Below are positions 16,983 through 25,086 of a stretch of 43,758 nt of DNA, one piece after another (the stretch's first letter is position 1; each line of letters begins with the position of its first letter). The stretch spans positions 1 through 43,758 of the forward strand of contig CAIYHO010000135.1 in assembly GCA_903925955.1 (NCBI GenBank). The letters run 5' to 3'. Source of the stretch: an uncultured Chloroflexota bacterium. Its GTDB lineage: Bacteria; Chloroflexota; Limnocylindria; Limnocylindrales; CSP1-4. Made by a program: the position numbers and the translations under genes. The notes under the pieces are model-generated. The model was not told the DNA's origin. It did no database searches and saw nothing but the letters and a program-made list of their open reading frames with translations.

Positions 16983-19900
16983 GTGGCCCCGTCCGTCCCG
17001 CCTCCCCGACGCCCGACGCCTGATCCGCTGGCCCTGTTCGGTCCCGCCGTCCGGGCGTGGTTTGCGGCGAGCTTCGCTGCGCCAACCGAGGCGCAGACCG
17101 GCGGCTGGGCGGCCATCGCCGCCGGATCCCACACGCTGATCCACGCGCCAACGGGGAGCGGGAAGACGCTTGCCGCGTTCCTGTGGTGTCTGGACACGAT
17201 TGCCCGCTCGCCGCGGCCGGCGGCAACCCGCGCGGACCCAGGCTCCGTGCGTGTCCTGTACATCAGCCCGCTCAAGGCGCTCGCCTATGACGTGGAGCGC
17301 AACCTGCGGGCGCCGTTGGCTGGGATCGCGCTGGCGGCAGAGCGTCTGGGGCTGGAGCCGCCGCGCATCACCATCGCGTCGCGCACGGGCGATACGCCAG
17401 CCGATGCGCGCCGGGACCTTGTCCGCCACCCGCCGGACATCCTGGTCACCACGCCCGAGAGCCTGTACCTGCTCCTCACCAGCCAAGCGCGCGAGATCCT
17501 CCGCGGCGTGGAGCAGGTGATCGTGGACGAGGTCCACGCGGTGGCCGGGACAAAGCGCGGCGCGCATCTCGCGCTGAGCCTCGAGCGGCTGGAGCGGCTT
17601 CGGCCGGCCGATGCGCCTAGGCTCCAGCGGATCGGCCTGTCGGCCACCCAGCGCCCCCTCGAGACCATCGCGCGGTACCTCGGTGGGGCGGGGGAAGGGC
17701 GCGAGGTGGCCGTCATCGACGCCGGCGCCCGCAAGCCGCTGGACATCCGCGTGGTGGTCCCGGTGGAGGACATGTCGCGCCTGGGCGAGGTGCTGCCCAT
17801 GGACCAACAGCCCGGCGGCCCAGGCCTGGGCGGCGAGATGCGCTCGTCGATCTGGCCGGCCGTCCACCCCCGGATCCTGGAGCTGATCCGCGCGCATCGC
17901 AGCACCATCGTGTTCACCAACAGCCGCCGGCTTGCGGAGCGCCTCGCTCAGCGGCTCAACGAGCTTGCGGGCGAGGAGCTGGTCCGCGCCCACCACGGGT
18001 CCATCGCCCGCGAACAGCGCCTTGAGATTGAGGAGGAGCTCAAGGCCGGCCGGCTGCCCGCGCTCGTGGCCACAAGCTCGCTGGAGCTCGGCATCGACAT
18101 GGGCGCGGTGGACCTGGTGATCCAGGTGGAATCGCCGGACTCGGTGGCGCGCGGCCTCCAGCGCATCGGCCGGGCGGGCCATCAGGTTGGCGAGCCGTCG
18201 AAGGGCGTGATCTTTCCCAAGTACCGCGGCGACCTGCTCGAGACCGCCGTTGTGGTCCGCGGCATGCGCGACGGGTCCGTGGAGGCAACAACGCTCCCGC
18301 GCAACCCGCTGGATGTGCTGGCGCAGCAGCTCGTGGCGATGCTGCTTGCCGAGTCCTTCACCGTTGACGACCTGCTGGTTGTGGTCCGCCGGGCAGCCCC
18401 GTTTGCAACGCTGGCGCGCGAGGCGCTTGAGGGCGTGCTGGGCATGCTGGCGGGCGCGTATCCATCGGACGAGTTTGCGGAGCTCAAGCCCCGCATCACG
18501 TGGGACCGCGTGACGGACGTGGTTGCGGCGCGCCCGGACGCGCGCACCGTGGCCATCACGTCTGGCGGCACCATCCCGGACCGCGGTCTCTTCCCTGTGT
18601 TTCTGGAGGGCGAGGCCGGCACCCCGGGCCGACGCGTGGGCGAGCTGGACGAGGAGATGGTCTACGAGCTGCGCGCGGGGATGCACGGCGACGTGATCGT
18701 CCTTGGCGCCTCGTCATGGCGCGTGGCGGACATTACGGCCAACCGCGTCACCGTGACGCCGGCGCCGGGCGTGCCCGGGAAGCTGCCGTTCTGGAAGGGT
18801 GACGCCGTGGGGCGCCCGGTGGAGCTTGGCCGCGCCATTGGCGCCTTCACGCGTTTGGCCGAGGCCGATCTGGCTCGCGGCGCGCGCGGTCGAGCTGCTG
18901 CAGGCGAACGCTTTCGCCGCGACCACGACCTTGACGATTTCGCGGCCGAAAACCTGCTCTCCTATCTCGAGGACGAGCGCGAGACCGCGGGCGCCCTGGC
19001 CACGGACAAGCGGATTGTGGTGGAGCGATTCCGCGACGAGCTTGGCGACTGGCGGCTGGTGATCCTCTCGCCGTTTGGCGGCCGCGTGCATGCGCCGTGG
19101 ACGCTGGCGCTGGAGGCGCGGCTGCAGGAGCGGCTGGGCCTCTCGGTCCAGACCATCTGGTCCAACGACGGCATCGCCATCCGGCTGCCCGAGGGCGACG
19201 GCACGCTGGACGGGGTGGAGGAGCTGCTGTTCCCGGACCCAGACGAGGTGGAGGACCTGGTGGTGGGGCGCGTTGGGCAGTCGTCGCTCTTTGCGTCGCG
19301 GTTCCGCGAGAACGCGGCGCGGGCGCTGCTCCTGCCCCGGCGCCGCCCCGGCATCCGCACGCCGCTCTGGCAGCAGCGCCAGCGGGCCGCGGACCTGCTG
19401 GCAGTGGCGTCGCGCTACGGCTCGTTCCCAATCCTCGTGGAGACGTATCGCGAGTGCCTCGCCGACGTCTTTGACCTGCCCGCGCTCCGGGAGGTCCTTG
19501 GCGGCGTTGCCAAACGCGAGATCGCGGTCCACTCCGTGGAGACCGCCAAGGCATCGGCCTTCGCATCGTCATTGCTCTTCGACTACGTCGCCGCCTACAT
19601 GTACGAGGGCGACGCGCCGATGGCCGAGCGCCGGGCGCAGGCGCTCACGCTTGACCGCGACCTGCTGGCCGGGCTGCTTGGCCAGGAGGAACTGCGCGAG
19701 CTGCTGGATCCCGATGCGCTGGCCGAGCTTGAGCTGTCGCTGCAGGCGCTTGTGGAGGACCGGCGCGCGGACACGGTGGACCAGGTGCACGACCTGCTGC
19801 GGCGGCTGGGCGACCTGTCCGCGGACGAGGTGGCGGCGCGTTGTGCGGGCAGCGCGGTGTTGTCGGCCCCCGCTGCCGCCGACGCCTGGTTGGCCGAGCT

Positions 19901-21698
19901 GGCTGGGTCGCGGCGGGCGGTTTTGGTGCGTGTGGCGGGTGAGGCGCGCTGGCTGGCGATTGAGGACGTGGCGCGGTACCGCGATGCCGTGGGTGTTGCC
20001 GCGCCGCCCGGGGTGCCCGCGGCGTATCTCGCGCCCGTCGTGGGTGCACTGGACTCCTTGTTGGCCCGCTGGGCGCGGACACACGGGCCGTTTACCGCGG
20101 ACGGTCCGGCGCGGCGCTGGGGGCTGCCGGGTGGGGTGGTTGCCGATGCGCTGGCGCGGCTGGCTGGCGCCGGGACGCTGATGTCCGGCGAGTTCCGGCC
20201 GGGCGGTGCCGGTCGCGAGTTGTGCGACCCCGAGGTGCTGCGGCTGCTCCGTCGCCGCTCGCTGGCGCGACTTCGGCACGAGGTGGAGCCGGTTGACCCG
20301 CAGGTGCTTGCGCGGTTCCTGCCCGCGTGGCAGGGCGTGGCGGCGGTTGGCGGTTTGGCCGCCCCGGTTCGTGCGGGTCCGTCGGCACTGGAGCGTCTTG
20401 CGCAGGTGGTGGACCAACTGGCGGGGCTGCCCATCCCGGCGTCCGTCCTGGAACGCGACGTGCTGCCCGCGCGCGTGCCGGGGTATCTGCCGCGACTGCT
20501 GGACGAGCTGGGCGCCATGGGCGAAGTGGCGTGGGTGGGACGCGGGAGCCTTGGCCGCGACGATGGGCGCGTGGTGCTGTATCGGCCGGGCAGGGAGGTG
20601 CTGCGGCCGATTGGGCTGCCAGACGGTGTCGCCGCCCCGACCGGCGTCCTCCACCAGCGGTTGCGAGCCCATCTTGCGCGGCGCGGCGCCTGCTTCTATC
20701 GCGAGCTCTTCACGGCTGTCGGCGGCAAGACCGACCGCGAGGTGCTGGACGCGCTTTGGGACCTCGTCTGGGCGGGCGAGGTCACCAACGACACGTTTGG
20801 CCCGCTGCGGGCACTGCGCTGGAAGCGACCGTCGGGTGCGACGCGGCAGCGGCCCAGCGTTGGGCGGCTGACCGCGCTGGGTCCCCCGGAAGCGGCTGGG
20901 CGGTGGTCGCTGGTGGCGGATCCGGTTGTGGAGGTTGGCGCGGCCGCCGACCCGACGCCCACGGAGCGCCTCCACGCCCAGACGCTGGCGCTGCTGGACC
21001 GCCACGGCGTCCTGACGCGGGAAGCGGTTGCGGGCGAGGCCATCGAGGGCGGCTTTAGCGCCGTGTACCCGGTGCTGCGCGCACTGGAGGAGCGCGGCCG
21101 CATTCGCCGCGGCTACTTCGTGGACGGCCTTGGCGCGGCGCAGTTCGCGCTGCCGGGAGCCGTGGACAGGCTGCGGGCCATGCGTTCGGGCCCGGGCGAG
21201 GCGTCGGCGGCGGACGGCGGCCCTGGCGGTGCGCGCGACGGCAGCAGCCGCGACGGCAGCAGCCGCGACGGCAGCAGCCGCGACGGCAGCAGCCGCGAGG
21301 TCCACCTGCTGGCTGCGGCCGATCCCGCCAACCCATACGGTGCAGCCCTGCCGTGGCCCCGGCGTGACGAGCACGATCGGCGGCCGCTCGGGCGTGCGGC
21401 GGGCGCGTACGTCGTGATGGTGGACGGCGCTGCGGCGCTGTATCTCGATCGCGGCGGCACGTCGCTGGTGGCCCTGCCCCCGGCGGACGCCCCGGACGTC
21501 CTGGCCGCCGCCTTGCCGGCGCTGGGCGCGCTCGTGGCGGATGGCCGCGTGCGGGAATTGGTCCTTGCCAAGGCGGACAGCGAGCCCGTCGCCGCCTGGC
21601 CGCGCCGCGATGCACTGCTCGCCGCTGGGTTCGTCCAGGGCTACCGCGGGTACGTCCTGCGTCCTGGCAAGGCCGTCATCGGGCGACCCGCCAGATAA
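16983..21698 (+). CDS. lhr: Lhr-family ATP-dependent helicase
   Basis: A 1571-residue superfamily 2 helicase, close to the full-length (about 1500 residue) Lhr of actinobacteria. These enzymes move 3-prime to 5-prime on single-stranded DNA and unwind RNA:DNA hybrids in DNA repair. Motif I APTGSGKT (Lys61), motif II DEVH (182-185), motif III LSATQRP, and motif VI QRIGRAGH (393-400) are intact, followed by the Lhr core and a large C-terminal region. Near residue 1418 is a low-complexity insert of four RDGSS repeats. In mycobacteria lhr lies next to nei2; here an antitoxin-toxin pair and a truncated nei follow. GTG 16983 is preferred since a TATACT box precedes it by 9 nt. The codon TAA ends it at 21698. 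Confidence 0.93.
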   Translation: MAPSVPPPRRPTPDPLALFGPAVRAWFAASFAAPTEAQTGGWAAIAAGSHTLIHAPTGSGKTLAAFLWCLDTIARSPRPAATRADPGSVRVLYISPLKALAYDVERNLRAPLAGIALAAERLGLEPPRITIASRTGDTPADARRDLVRHPPDILVTTPESLYLLLTSQAREILRGVEQVIVDEVHAVAGTKRGAHLALSLERLERLRPADAPRLQRIGLSATQRPLETIARYLGGAGEGREVAVIDAGARKPLDIRVVVPVEDMSRLGEVLPMDQQPGGPGLGGEMRSSIWPAVHPRILELIRAHRSTIVFTNSRRLAERLAQRLNELAGEELVRAHHGSIAREQRLEIEEELKAGRLPALVATSSLELGIDMGAVDLVIQVESPDSVARGLQRIGRAGHQVGEPSKGVIFPKYRGDLLETAVVVRGMRDGSVEATTLPRNPLDVLAQQLVAMLLAESFTVDDLLVVVRRAAPFATLAREALEGVLGMLAGAYPSDEFAELKPRITWDRVTDVVAARPDARTVAITSGGTIPDRGLFPVFLEGEAGTPGRRVGELDEEMVYELRAGMHGDVIVLGASSWRVADITANRVTVTPAPGVPGKLPFWKGDAVGRPVELGRAIGAFTRLAEADLARGARGRAAAGERFRRDHDLDDFAAENLLSYLEDERETAGALATDKRIVVERFRDELGDWRLVILSPFGGRVHAPWTLALEARLQERLGLSVQTIWSNDGIAIRLPEGDGTLDGVEELLFPDPDEVEDLVVGRVGQSSLFASRFRENAARALLLPRRRPGIRTPLWQQRQRAADLLAVASRYGSFPILVETYRECLADVFDLPALREVLGGVAKREIAVHSVETAKASAFASSLLFDYVAAYMYEGDAPMAERRAQALTLDRDLLAGLLGQEELRELLDPDALAELELSLQALVEDRRADTVDQVHDLLRRLGDLSADEVAARCAGSAVLSAPAAADAWLAELAGSRRAVLVRVAGEARWLAIEDVARYRDAVGVAAPPGVPAAYLAPVVGALDSLLARWARTHGPFTADGPARRWGLPGGVVADALARLAGAGTLMSGEFRPGGAGRELCDPEVLRLLRRRSLARLRHEVEPVDPQVLARFLPAWQGVAAVGGLAAPVRAGPSALERLAQVVDQLAGLPIPASVLERDVLPARVPGYLPRLLDELGAMGEVAWVGRGSLGRDDGRVVLYRPGREVLRPIGLPDGVAAPTGVLHQRLRAHLARRGACFYRELFTAVGGKTDREVLDALWDLVWAGEVTNDTFGPLRALRWKRPSGATRQRPSVGRLTALGPPEAAGRWSLVADPVVEVGAAADPTPTERLHAQTLALLDRHGVLTREAVAGEAIEGGFSAVYPVLRALEERGRIRRGYFVDGLGAAQFALPGAVDRLRAMRSGPGEASAADGGPGGARDGSSRDGSSRDGSSRDGSSREVHLLAAADPANPYGAALPWPRRDEHDRRPLGRAAGAYVVMVDGAAALYLDRGGTSLVALPPADAPDVLAAALPALGALVADGRVRELVLAKADSEPVAAWPRRDALLAAGFVQGYRGYVLRPGKAVIGRPAR
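21234..21293 (+). repeat. four tandem 15-bp repeats inside lhr
   Basis: CGCGACGGCAGCAGC is repeated four times without change and in frame, encoding RDGSS x4 followed by RE. It interrupts the C-terminal region of Lhr in a Gly/Ala-rich linker; copy number may vary between strains. Confidence 0.95.
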
Positions 21699-21726
21699 GC
21701 GACCGCTAAGCGGCCGTCGCTATAAT
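21696..21726 (+). promoter_or_regulatory. toxin-antitoxin promoter and putative operator
   Basis: TATAAT (21721-21726) lies 6 nt before the antitoxin ATG, giving a leaderless transcript. Just upstream are two direct repeats TAAGCGACCG (21696-21705) and TAAGCGGCCG (21707-21716), spaced 11 bp, which also contain a palindrome CCGCT-A-AGCGG (21703-21713). Their position over the -35 region suits an antitoxin autorepressor site. The lhr stop codon lies inside the first repeat. Confidence 0.6.
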
Positions 21727-21732
21727 CGCCAC

Positions 21733-22086
21733 ATGAGCGAGCGAAAAAGCGCCACAAAGCGAACCCGTGAGGCGGCGGCGCCTCTGGCTGCCACAGACCC
21801 GTACGCCGAGATCAGCGTGGGTATCCGTGAGCTGCGGGATCACCTCTCTGCCTATCTGGACGTGGTGAAGGGTGGCCGGGCCGTCAAGGTCACGGAGCAC
21901 GGCACGGTGATCGCCGCCATCGTGCCAATGCACATCTCCGCGTTGACGCTGAAGCTCTACCAGCAGGGCAAGGTGGGCCTGCCGAGGCTGCCGAAACGAG
22001 CCGCAGCTGATCTCATCACGGCGGACATCCCGGGCGGGATCACGGACATTCTGCTTGAGATGCGGGACGAGGAGCGCAACGGGTGA
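21733..22086 (+). CDS. Phd/YefM-type antitoxin
   Basis: A 117-residue antitoxin partner of the PIN toxin. The core ISVGIRELRDHLSAYLDVVK followed by GGRAVKVTEHGTVIAAIVP is the Phd/YefM DNA-binding fold (residues about 23-65). The C-terminal half, LTLKLYQQGKVGLPRLPKR onward, is the region expected to wrap the toxin and contains the acidic end EMRDEER. It has an unusual Lys/Arg/Thr-rich start (MSERKSATKRTREAAA). In this family the antitoxin represses its own promoter, alone or with toxin. The stop overlaps the toxin GTG by 4 nt, so translation is coupled. Confidence 0.88.
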   Translation: MSERKSATKRTREAAAPLAATDPYAEISVGIRELRDHLSAYLDVVKGGRAVKVTEHGTVIAAIVPMHISALTLKLYQQGKVGLPRLPKRAAADLITADIPGGITDILLEMRDEERNG

Positions 22087-22502
22087 CGGCGTACTTCGAC
22101 ACCTCCGCGCTGTTCAAGCTTGCCGTGCCAGAGTCTGGCACCGAGGCGGCGGATCGTGTCTGGGATACTGGCGGCGCGCCATTCGCCTCGCTGATCGGCT
22201 ACACGGAACTGCACGCGGCGCTTGGTCGAGCCGTGCGCGACGGGCGCGACGTGGGGATCGGGTGGGTCGCAATCGAGGACCTGTGGGGGCAAGTCACGCC
22301 GGTTGCGGTGGACGCGGAACTCGTCCGGTGGGCGGCTCGCCTGGCGGTCCGATACGGCCTGCGCACGTTGGACGCCGTTCATCTGGCGTCGGCGCTGGTG
22401 ATTGCGAAGGTGGACGCGGAGATGGCGTTCGTCACCTTCGATGCTCGCCTCCGTACGGCCGCCGCGGCCGAGGGGTTCCTGGTCCTCCCCGTGGTGGTCT
22501 AG
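22083..22502 (+). CDS. vapC: PIN-domain ribonuclease toxin (VapC-like)
   Basis: A 139-residue PIN nuclease, the usual toxin size. The metal-binding acidic residues are present: Asp6 (YFDTSAL), Glu42 (YTELHAAL), Asp97 (LDAVHLASA) and Asp120 (VTFDARL). VapC toxins cut tRNA or rRNA at single sites when released from the antitoxin; the target here is unknown. It starts with GTG overlapping the antitoxin TGA (GTGA), so the antitoxin is made first. The stop TAG is followed directly by the GTG of the truncated nei gene. Confidence 0.9.
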   Translation: MTAYFDTSALFKLAVPESGTEAADRVWDTGGAPFASLIGYTELHAALGRAVRDGRDVGIGWVAIEDLWGQVTPVAVDAELVRWAARLAVRYGLRTLDAVHLASALVIAKVDAEMAFVTFDARLRTAAAAEGFLVLPVVV

Positions 22503-22900
22503 GTGCCCGAGGGCGACACCCTCGCCAGGACCGCCGCCGGGCTGCGGCCGTGGCTGGTGGGCCGGCCGATCCTGGCGGCACGCACCAACGGCCCCGGCGC
22601 ACAGCCCAGTGTGGAGCGCGTTGTGGGCGCAACGGTGACGGCCGTGGATGCCGCGGGGAAGAACCTGCTGATCCGCCTCGACAACGGGCTGGAGCTGCGC
22701 ACGCACCTGCGGATGCACGGCTCGTGGCACCGGTACGCGCCGGGGGAGCGGTGGCGTCGGCCGGCTGCCCGGGCCAGGCTGGTGCTGGAGGTGGAGGGGT
22801 CGGTGGCGGTCTGCTTTGCCGCCCCGGTGGTGGAGCTGTTTGAGCAGCGCGCGGAGGCGGTGCACCCATCGCTGTCGAGGCTTGGGCCGGACCTGCCCTC
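22503..22900 (+). pseudogene. nei: truncated Fpg/Nei-family DNA glycosylase, N-terminal domain only
   Basis: The frame starts with the catalytic N-terminus of Nei2-type glycosylases (PEGDTLARTAAGLRPWLVGR; processed Pro1 and Glu2 present), then GKNLLIRLDNGLELRTHLRMHGSW, all matching the beta-sandwich domain. Similarity stops at HPSLSRLGPDL, about residue 131, exactly where the convergent M28 peptidase gene ends (22899). The helix-two-turn-helix DNA-binding domain and the C-terminal zinc finger, about 130-150 residues, are absent. The open frame runs on to 23228, but that portion is antisense to the peptidase. Without H2TH and finger, glycosylase activity is unlikely. It is probably a deletion remnant, or a misjoin in assembly. 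Confidence 0.82.
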
Positions 22901-24335
22901 AGCGGCTGATCAGGGACGGGGTGGTCGCCAGACGCACCGTGAGATCTGCCAGACCGGCCGTGAGCAGGCGGGCCAGCGGGAGGTTCACGTTGTCCATCGT
23001 GTCGCAGGCGAGGTGGTAACAGGTATCGGCGCGCGCCCCCATCGTGCCGCCAAAGGTTGCGGCCTGCGCCGCGTCCAGCACCTCCGACGCGCCCGAGAAC
23101 ACGCCGCCCGTGGGGATTCCCGCCTGCTGGAAGGGCACGTGGTCGGAGCCGCCGCCAAGATCGATGCCAATAGGTGTTGTGCCAAGCCGCGTCAGTCCAG
23201 CAGCGAGGAGCGCCCGCACGGCATCTGAGCCCGCAGCCGCGGCCTCCTCGTCGTAGACGCCCACAAACCCGTTGGGCGAGCCCACCATGTCAACGTTGAG
23301 GTAGGCCACGATCGCTTGGGCGGCGCTCTGGCTGAGCGAGCGCACGTAGTGAGCCGATCCCTGGAGCCCCACCTCCTCGCCGGTCCAGAACGCCAGCCGG
23401 ATGGTGGCCGTGGGCTGCGTCCCGGCCAGTGCGCGGGCGATCTCCAGCAGCGCGGCAACACCCGTGGCGTTGTCGTTCATGCCGGGGCCATCGATGACGG
23501 AGTCGAGGTGCGCTCCGAGCAGCACCGCCTGATCCGGGGCGGTCCCGGGCAGCTCCGAGAGGATTGACGCCGTCTCCGTCAGCCGCGTCTTTGCGTGGGT
23601 CTCCAGACGCGCCGTGGCGCCGGCGGCAGCCGCGTCCGCGAGCGCCTGGGCCGCCTCGGCCGACACCGCAGCCGCAGGTATCGCCAGCCCGTCGGGGGGT
23701 ATGAGCGTGGGCCGCAGCACCACGCCAGCGGGCAGCCCCGGGATGACCGCAACAAACCCGGCGGCACCCGCAGCCTGCGCGGCAAGCACCTCGTCACGCC
23801 GATAACAGGGGCCAGAGCGGACGAGGACGATGGCGTTGGCGGGCAGGTTGCCGTAGTCGGCGGGCTTGCAGCCCTTGGTGCCGGGTCCGGTGGCATGCGG
23901 GTCCCAGTCGATGGCGACAACCGGCCCTGCTGCCTCGCCAGACGGGGCGTAGATCAGCGGCTTGATCTCGCCGCCCGTGAAGCTGTGGCCGCCCACCTCG
24001 AGTTGGGATCCGCCCTCGTCCTCGAAGACCGGCGCCATGAACCGGTCTTCGGTCACCGTCCACCCGGCGGCGATGAGTTGGGCGCGCACAACGGCTGCGG
24101 CCGCATCGAAGCCGGCGGTGCCCGTGGCCCGAAAGGTGTCGAAGCCGGCCGATGCTGCCGCGAGCCGGTCAAGCTGCGCGCGAAGCCCCGCTTCGGCGAT
24201 GGCGTCGGTGACCGCCGCGGCGTTGGGAGGCGGGCGGAGCTGGGCTGCCGCGGACGGCAATGGCGCTGGGCCGCTGCAAGCCGCGACGCACAGCGCGGCC
24301 GCGACGCACAGCGCTGCGAGTCGGTGGGTGCGCAT
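22899..24335 (-). CDS. M28-family zinc aminopeptidase, lipoprotein with PA domain
   Basis: A 478-residue exported peptidase. The N-terminus has a lipobox VAAC with Cys20, so it is probably lipid-anchored outside the cytoplasmic membrane. A protease-associated (PA) domain lies about residues 95-240 (YGNLPANAIVLVRSGPCYRR, AGAAGFVAVI). The M28 catalytic domain shows all ligands of a two-zinc aminopeptidase: GAHLDSV (His/Asp), GPGMNDNATG (Asp), WTGEEVGLQGS (Glu-Glu), LNVDMVGS (Asp) and CYHLACDT (His). The fold resembles Streptomyces griseus aminopeptidase. It follows the secreted unknown protein by 13 nt on the same strand. Its 3-prime end abuts the truncated nei gene. Confidence 0.92.
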   Translation of the reverse strand: MRTHRLAALCVAAALCVAACSGPAPLPSAAAQLRPPPNAAAVTDAIAEAGLRAQLDRLAAASAGFDTFRATGTAGFDAAAAVVRAQLIAAGWTVTEDRFMAPVFEDEGGSQLEVGGHSFTGGEIKPLIYAPSGEAAGPVVAIDWDPHATGPGTKGCKPADYGNLPANAIVLVRSGPCYRRDEVLAAQAAGAAGFVAVIPGLPAGVVLRPTLIPPDGLAIPAAAVSAEAAQALADAAAAGATARLETHAKTRLTETASILSELPGTAPDQAVLLGAHLDSVIDGPGMNDNATGVAALLEIARALAGTQPTATIRLAFWTGEEVGLQGSAHYVRSLSQSAAQAIVAYLNVDMVGSPNGFVGVYDEEAAAAGSDAVRALLAAGLTRLGTTPIGIDLGGGSDHVPFQQAGIPTGGVFSGASEVLDAAQAATFGGTMGARADTCYHLACDTMDNVNLPLARLLTAGLADLTVRLATTPSLISR

Positions 24336-24348
24336 CGGGGATCGCGGG

Positions 24349-24786
24349 CTAGGAGGTGCCGGCCTGATTGCAGGTGGACACGACCTCGCGCCCGCCCGCG
24401 CCGCCCGCGATGACCACGGTCTCGATGCCGCCCACCTTGGCCGCAAGCGAGCGGACGTGCATGCAGAGGTACATCGCGGGCACCCCGGATGCCTCCGTCT
24501 TGGCCATGGAGGTGAAGACCGTGGCGGTGGACCCCGACATCTCCACGTCCGGCAGGTTGCCGCCTCGGCGGATGTAGCCCACGAAGCCGTTCGTGTCAGG
24601 CGGTGCGTCCCGGATGGCCACGGCCAGCGCCAGGGCGGCTTCCAGTTCGCCCGGCGTGTGCGAGCCGGCGGGCAGCGGCGCCAGGGGATCCGGCGTGGGC
24701 GACACAAGCAGCGGCGCCGATTGCGCCAGCGACGCAGCAAGCGCCAACGCCAGCCCGGCGACGATCGCCCCAATCAGCTTCCGCAT
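24349..24786 (-). CDS. secreted protein of unknown function
   Basis: A 145-residue protein with a Sec signal peptide (MRKLIGAIVAGLALALAASL, cleavage about residue 23 after AQS). It has a short Pro/Thr linker, then a compact domain with two cysteines (YLCMH and STCNQ) that may form a disulfide. Segments GFVGYIRRGGNLPDVEMSG, TATVFTSMAK and VGGIETVVIAGG suggest an alpha/beta fold. I do not recognise the family. It is first in a two-gene unit with the M28 lipoprotein peptidase, so a link to extracytoplasmic proteolysis, for example as substrate, inhibitor or chaperone, is conceivable but unproven. The ATG has a GATACT box 6 nt upstream. Confidence 0.78.
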   Translation of the reverse strand: MRKLIGAIVAGLALALAASLAQSAPLLVSPTPDPLAPLPAGSHTPGELEAALALAVAIRDAPPDTNGFVGYIRRGGNLPDVEMSGSTATVFTSMAKTEASGVPAMYLCMHVRSLAAKVGGIETVVIAGGAGGREVVSTCNQAGTS

Positions 24787-24792
24787 GCGGGA

Positions 24793-24798
24793 AGTATC
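24793..24798 (-). promoter_or_regulatory. -10-like box GATACT, leaderless start
   Basis: On the minus strand GATACT is separated from the ATG at 24786 by 6 nt, as at glcD. It would drive the secreted unknown and the M28 peptidase. Confidence 0.5.
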
Positions 24799-24823
24799 GC
24801 CCTCCCGGCTGCCATTTCACCAG

Positions 24824-25028
24824 CCGTCCTCCTGGAGGACGGTATCCAAGTTGGCCGCCACGTCAGCCGCCGCCCCACGCACGGGACGGACCCGAGTTTG
24901 CGTCTACGGTCCTCCCCACGGACGGTAGCCAGAAACTCGTTGGCTACCGTCCTCCCCACGGACGGTAGCGAATTTGGGACCGACGGGCCCGGGGCCGACC
25001 GTGCCTACCGTCCTCCCCGCGGACGGTA
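24824..25028. repeat. cluster of GGACGGTA hairpin repeats
   Basis: Four related palindromic elements fill this intergenic region. 24824-24842 is a perfect palindrome CCGTCCTCC-T-GGAGGACGG. 24904-24929, 24943-24969 and 25006-25028 share TACCGTCC, a TCCCC(A/G)C loop and GGACGGTA. The second has a perfect 10-bp stem (GCTACCGTCC/GGACGGTAGC), the third 8 bp, the first one mismatch. Each of the three is followed by a similar A/T-rich step (GAAACT, GAATTT, GGATTT). They look like dispersed palindromic (REP-like) elements; a regulatory role for the flanking divergent genes is possible. Confidence 0.85.
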
Positions 25029-25071
25029 CGGGATTTCGGCACCTGCGCCACGCGTCATGGCGTGATCCGTC

Positions 25072-25077
25072 TATGAT
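25072..25077 (+). promoter_or_regulatory. -10-like box TATGAT
   Basis: TATGAT lies 9 nt before the ATG at 25087, giving a near-leaderless transcript for the glutamine amidotransferase gene. Confidence 0.45.
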
Positions 25078-25086
25078 CCCGGGCCT

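Noticed and set aside
16911-18686. 591-residue minus-strand frame over lhr
   Set aside because: His/Arg/Gln-rich composition with no domain, fully antisense to the conserved helicase motifs.
19569-21374. 601-residue minus-strand frame over lhr
   Set aside because: Low-complexity Arg/Gln/Pro translation without motifs; antisense shadow of the helicase.
22860-22910. simple frameshift in nei that could be repaired
   Set aside because: No frame downstream encodes H2TH or a zinc finger; the DNA there belongs to the peptidase gene.
22901-23228. C-terminal half of the nei frame as a real fusion domain
   Set aside because: The sequence is antisense to the conserved zinc-ligand end of the M28 peptidase and has no family resemblance.
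24904-25028. CRISPR or transposon end repeats
   Set aside because: Copies are degenerate, unevenly spaced and palindromic, with no open frame for a transposase nearby; a REP-like element is a better fit.
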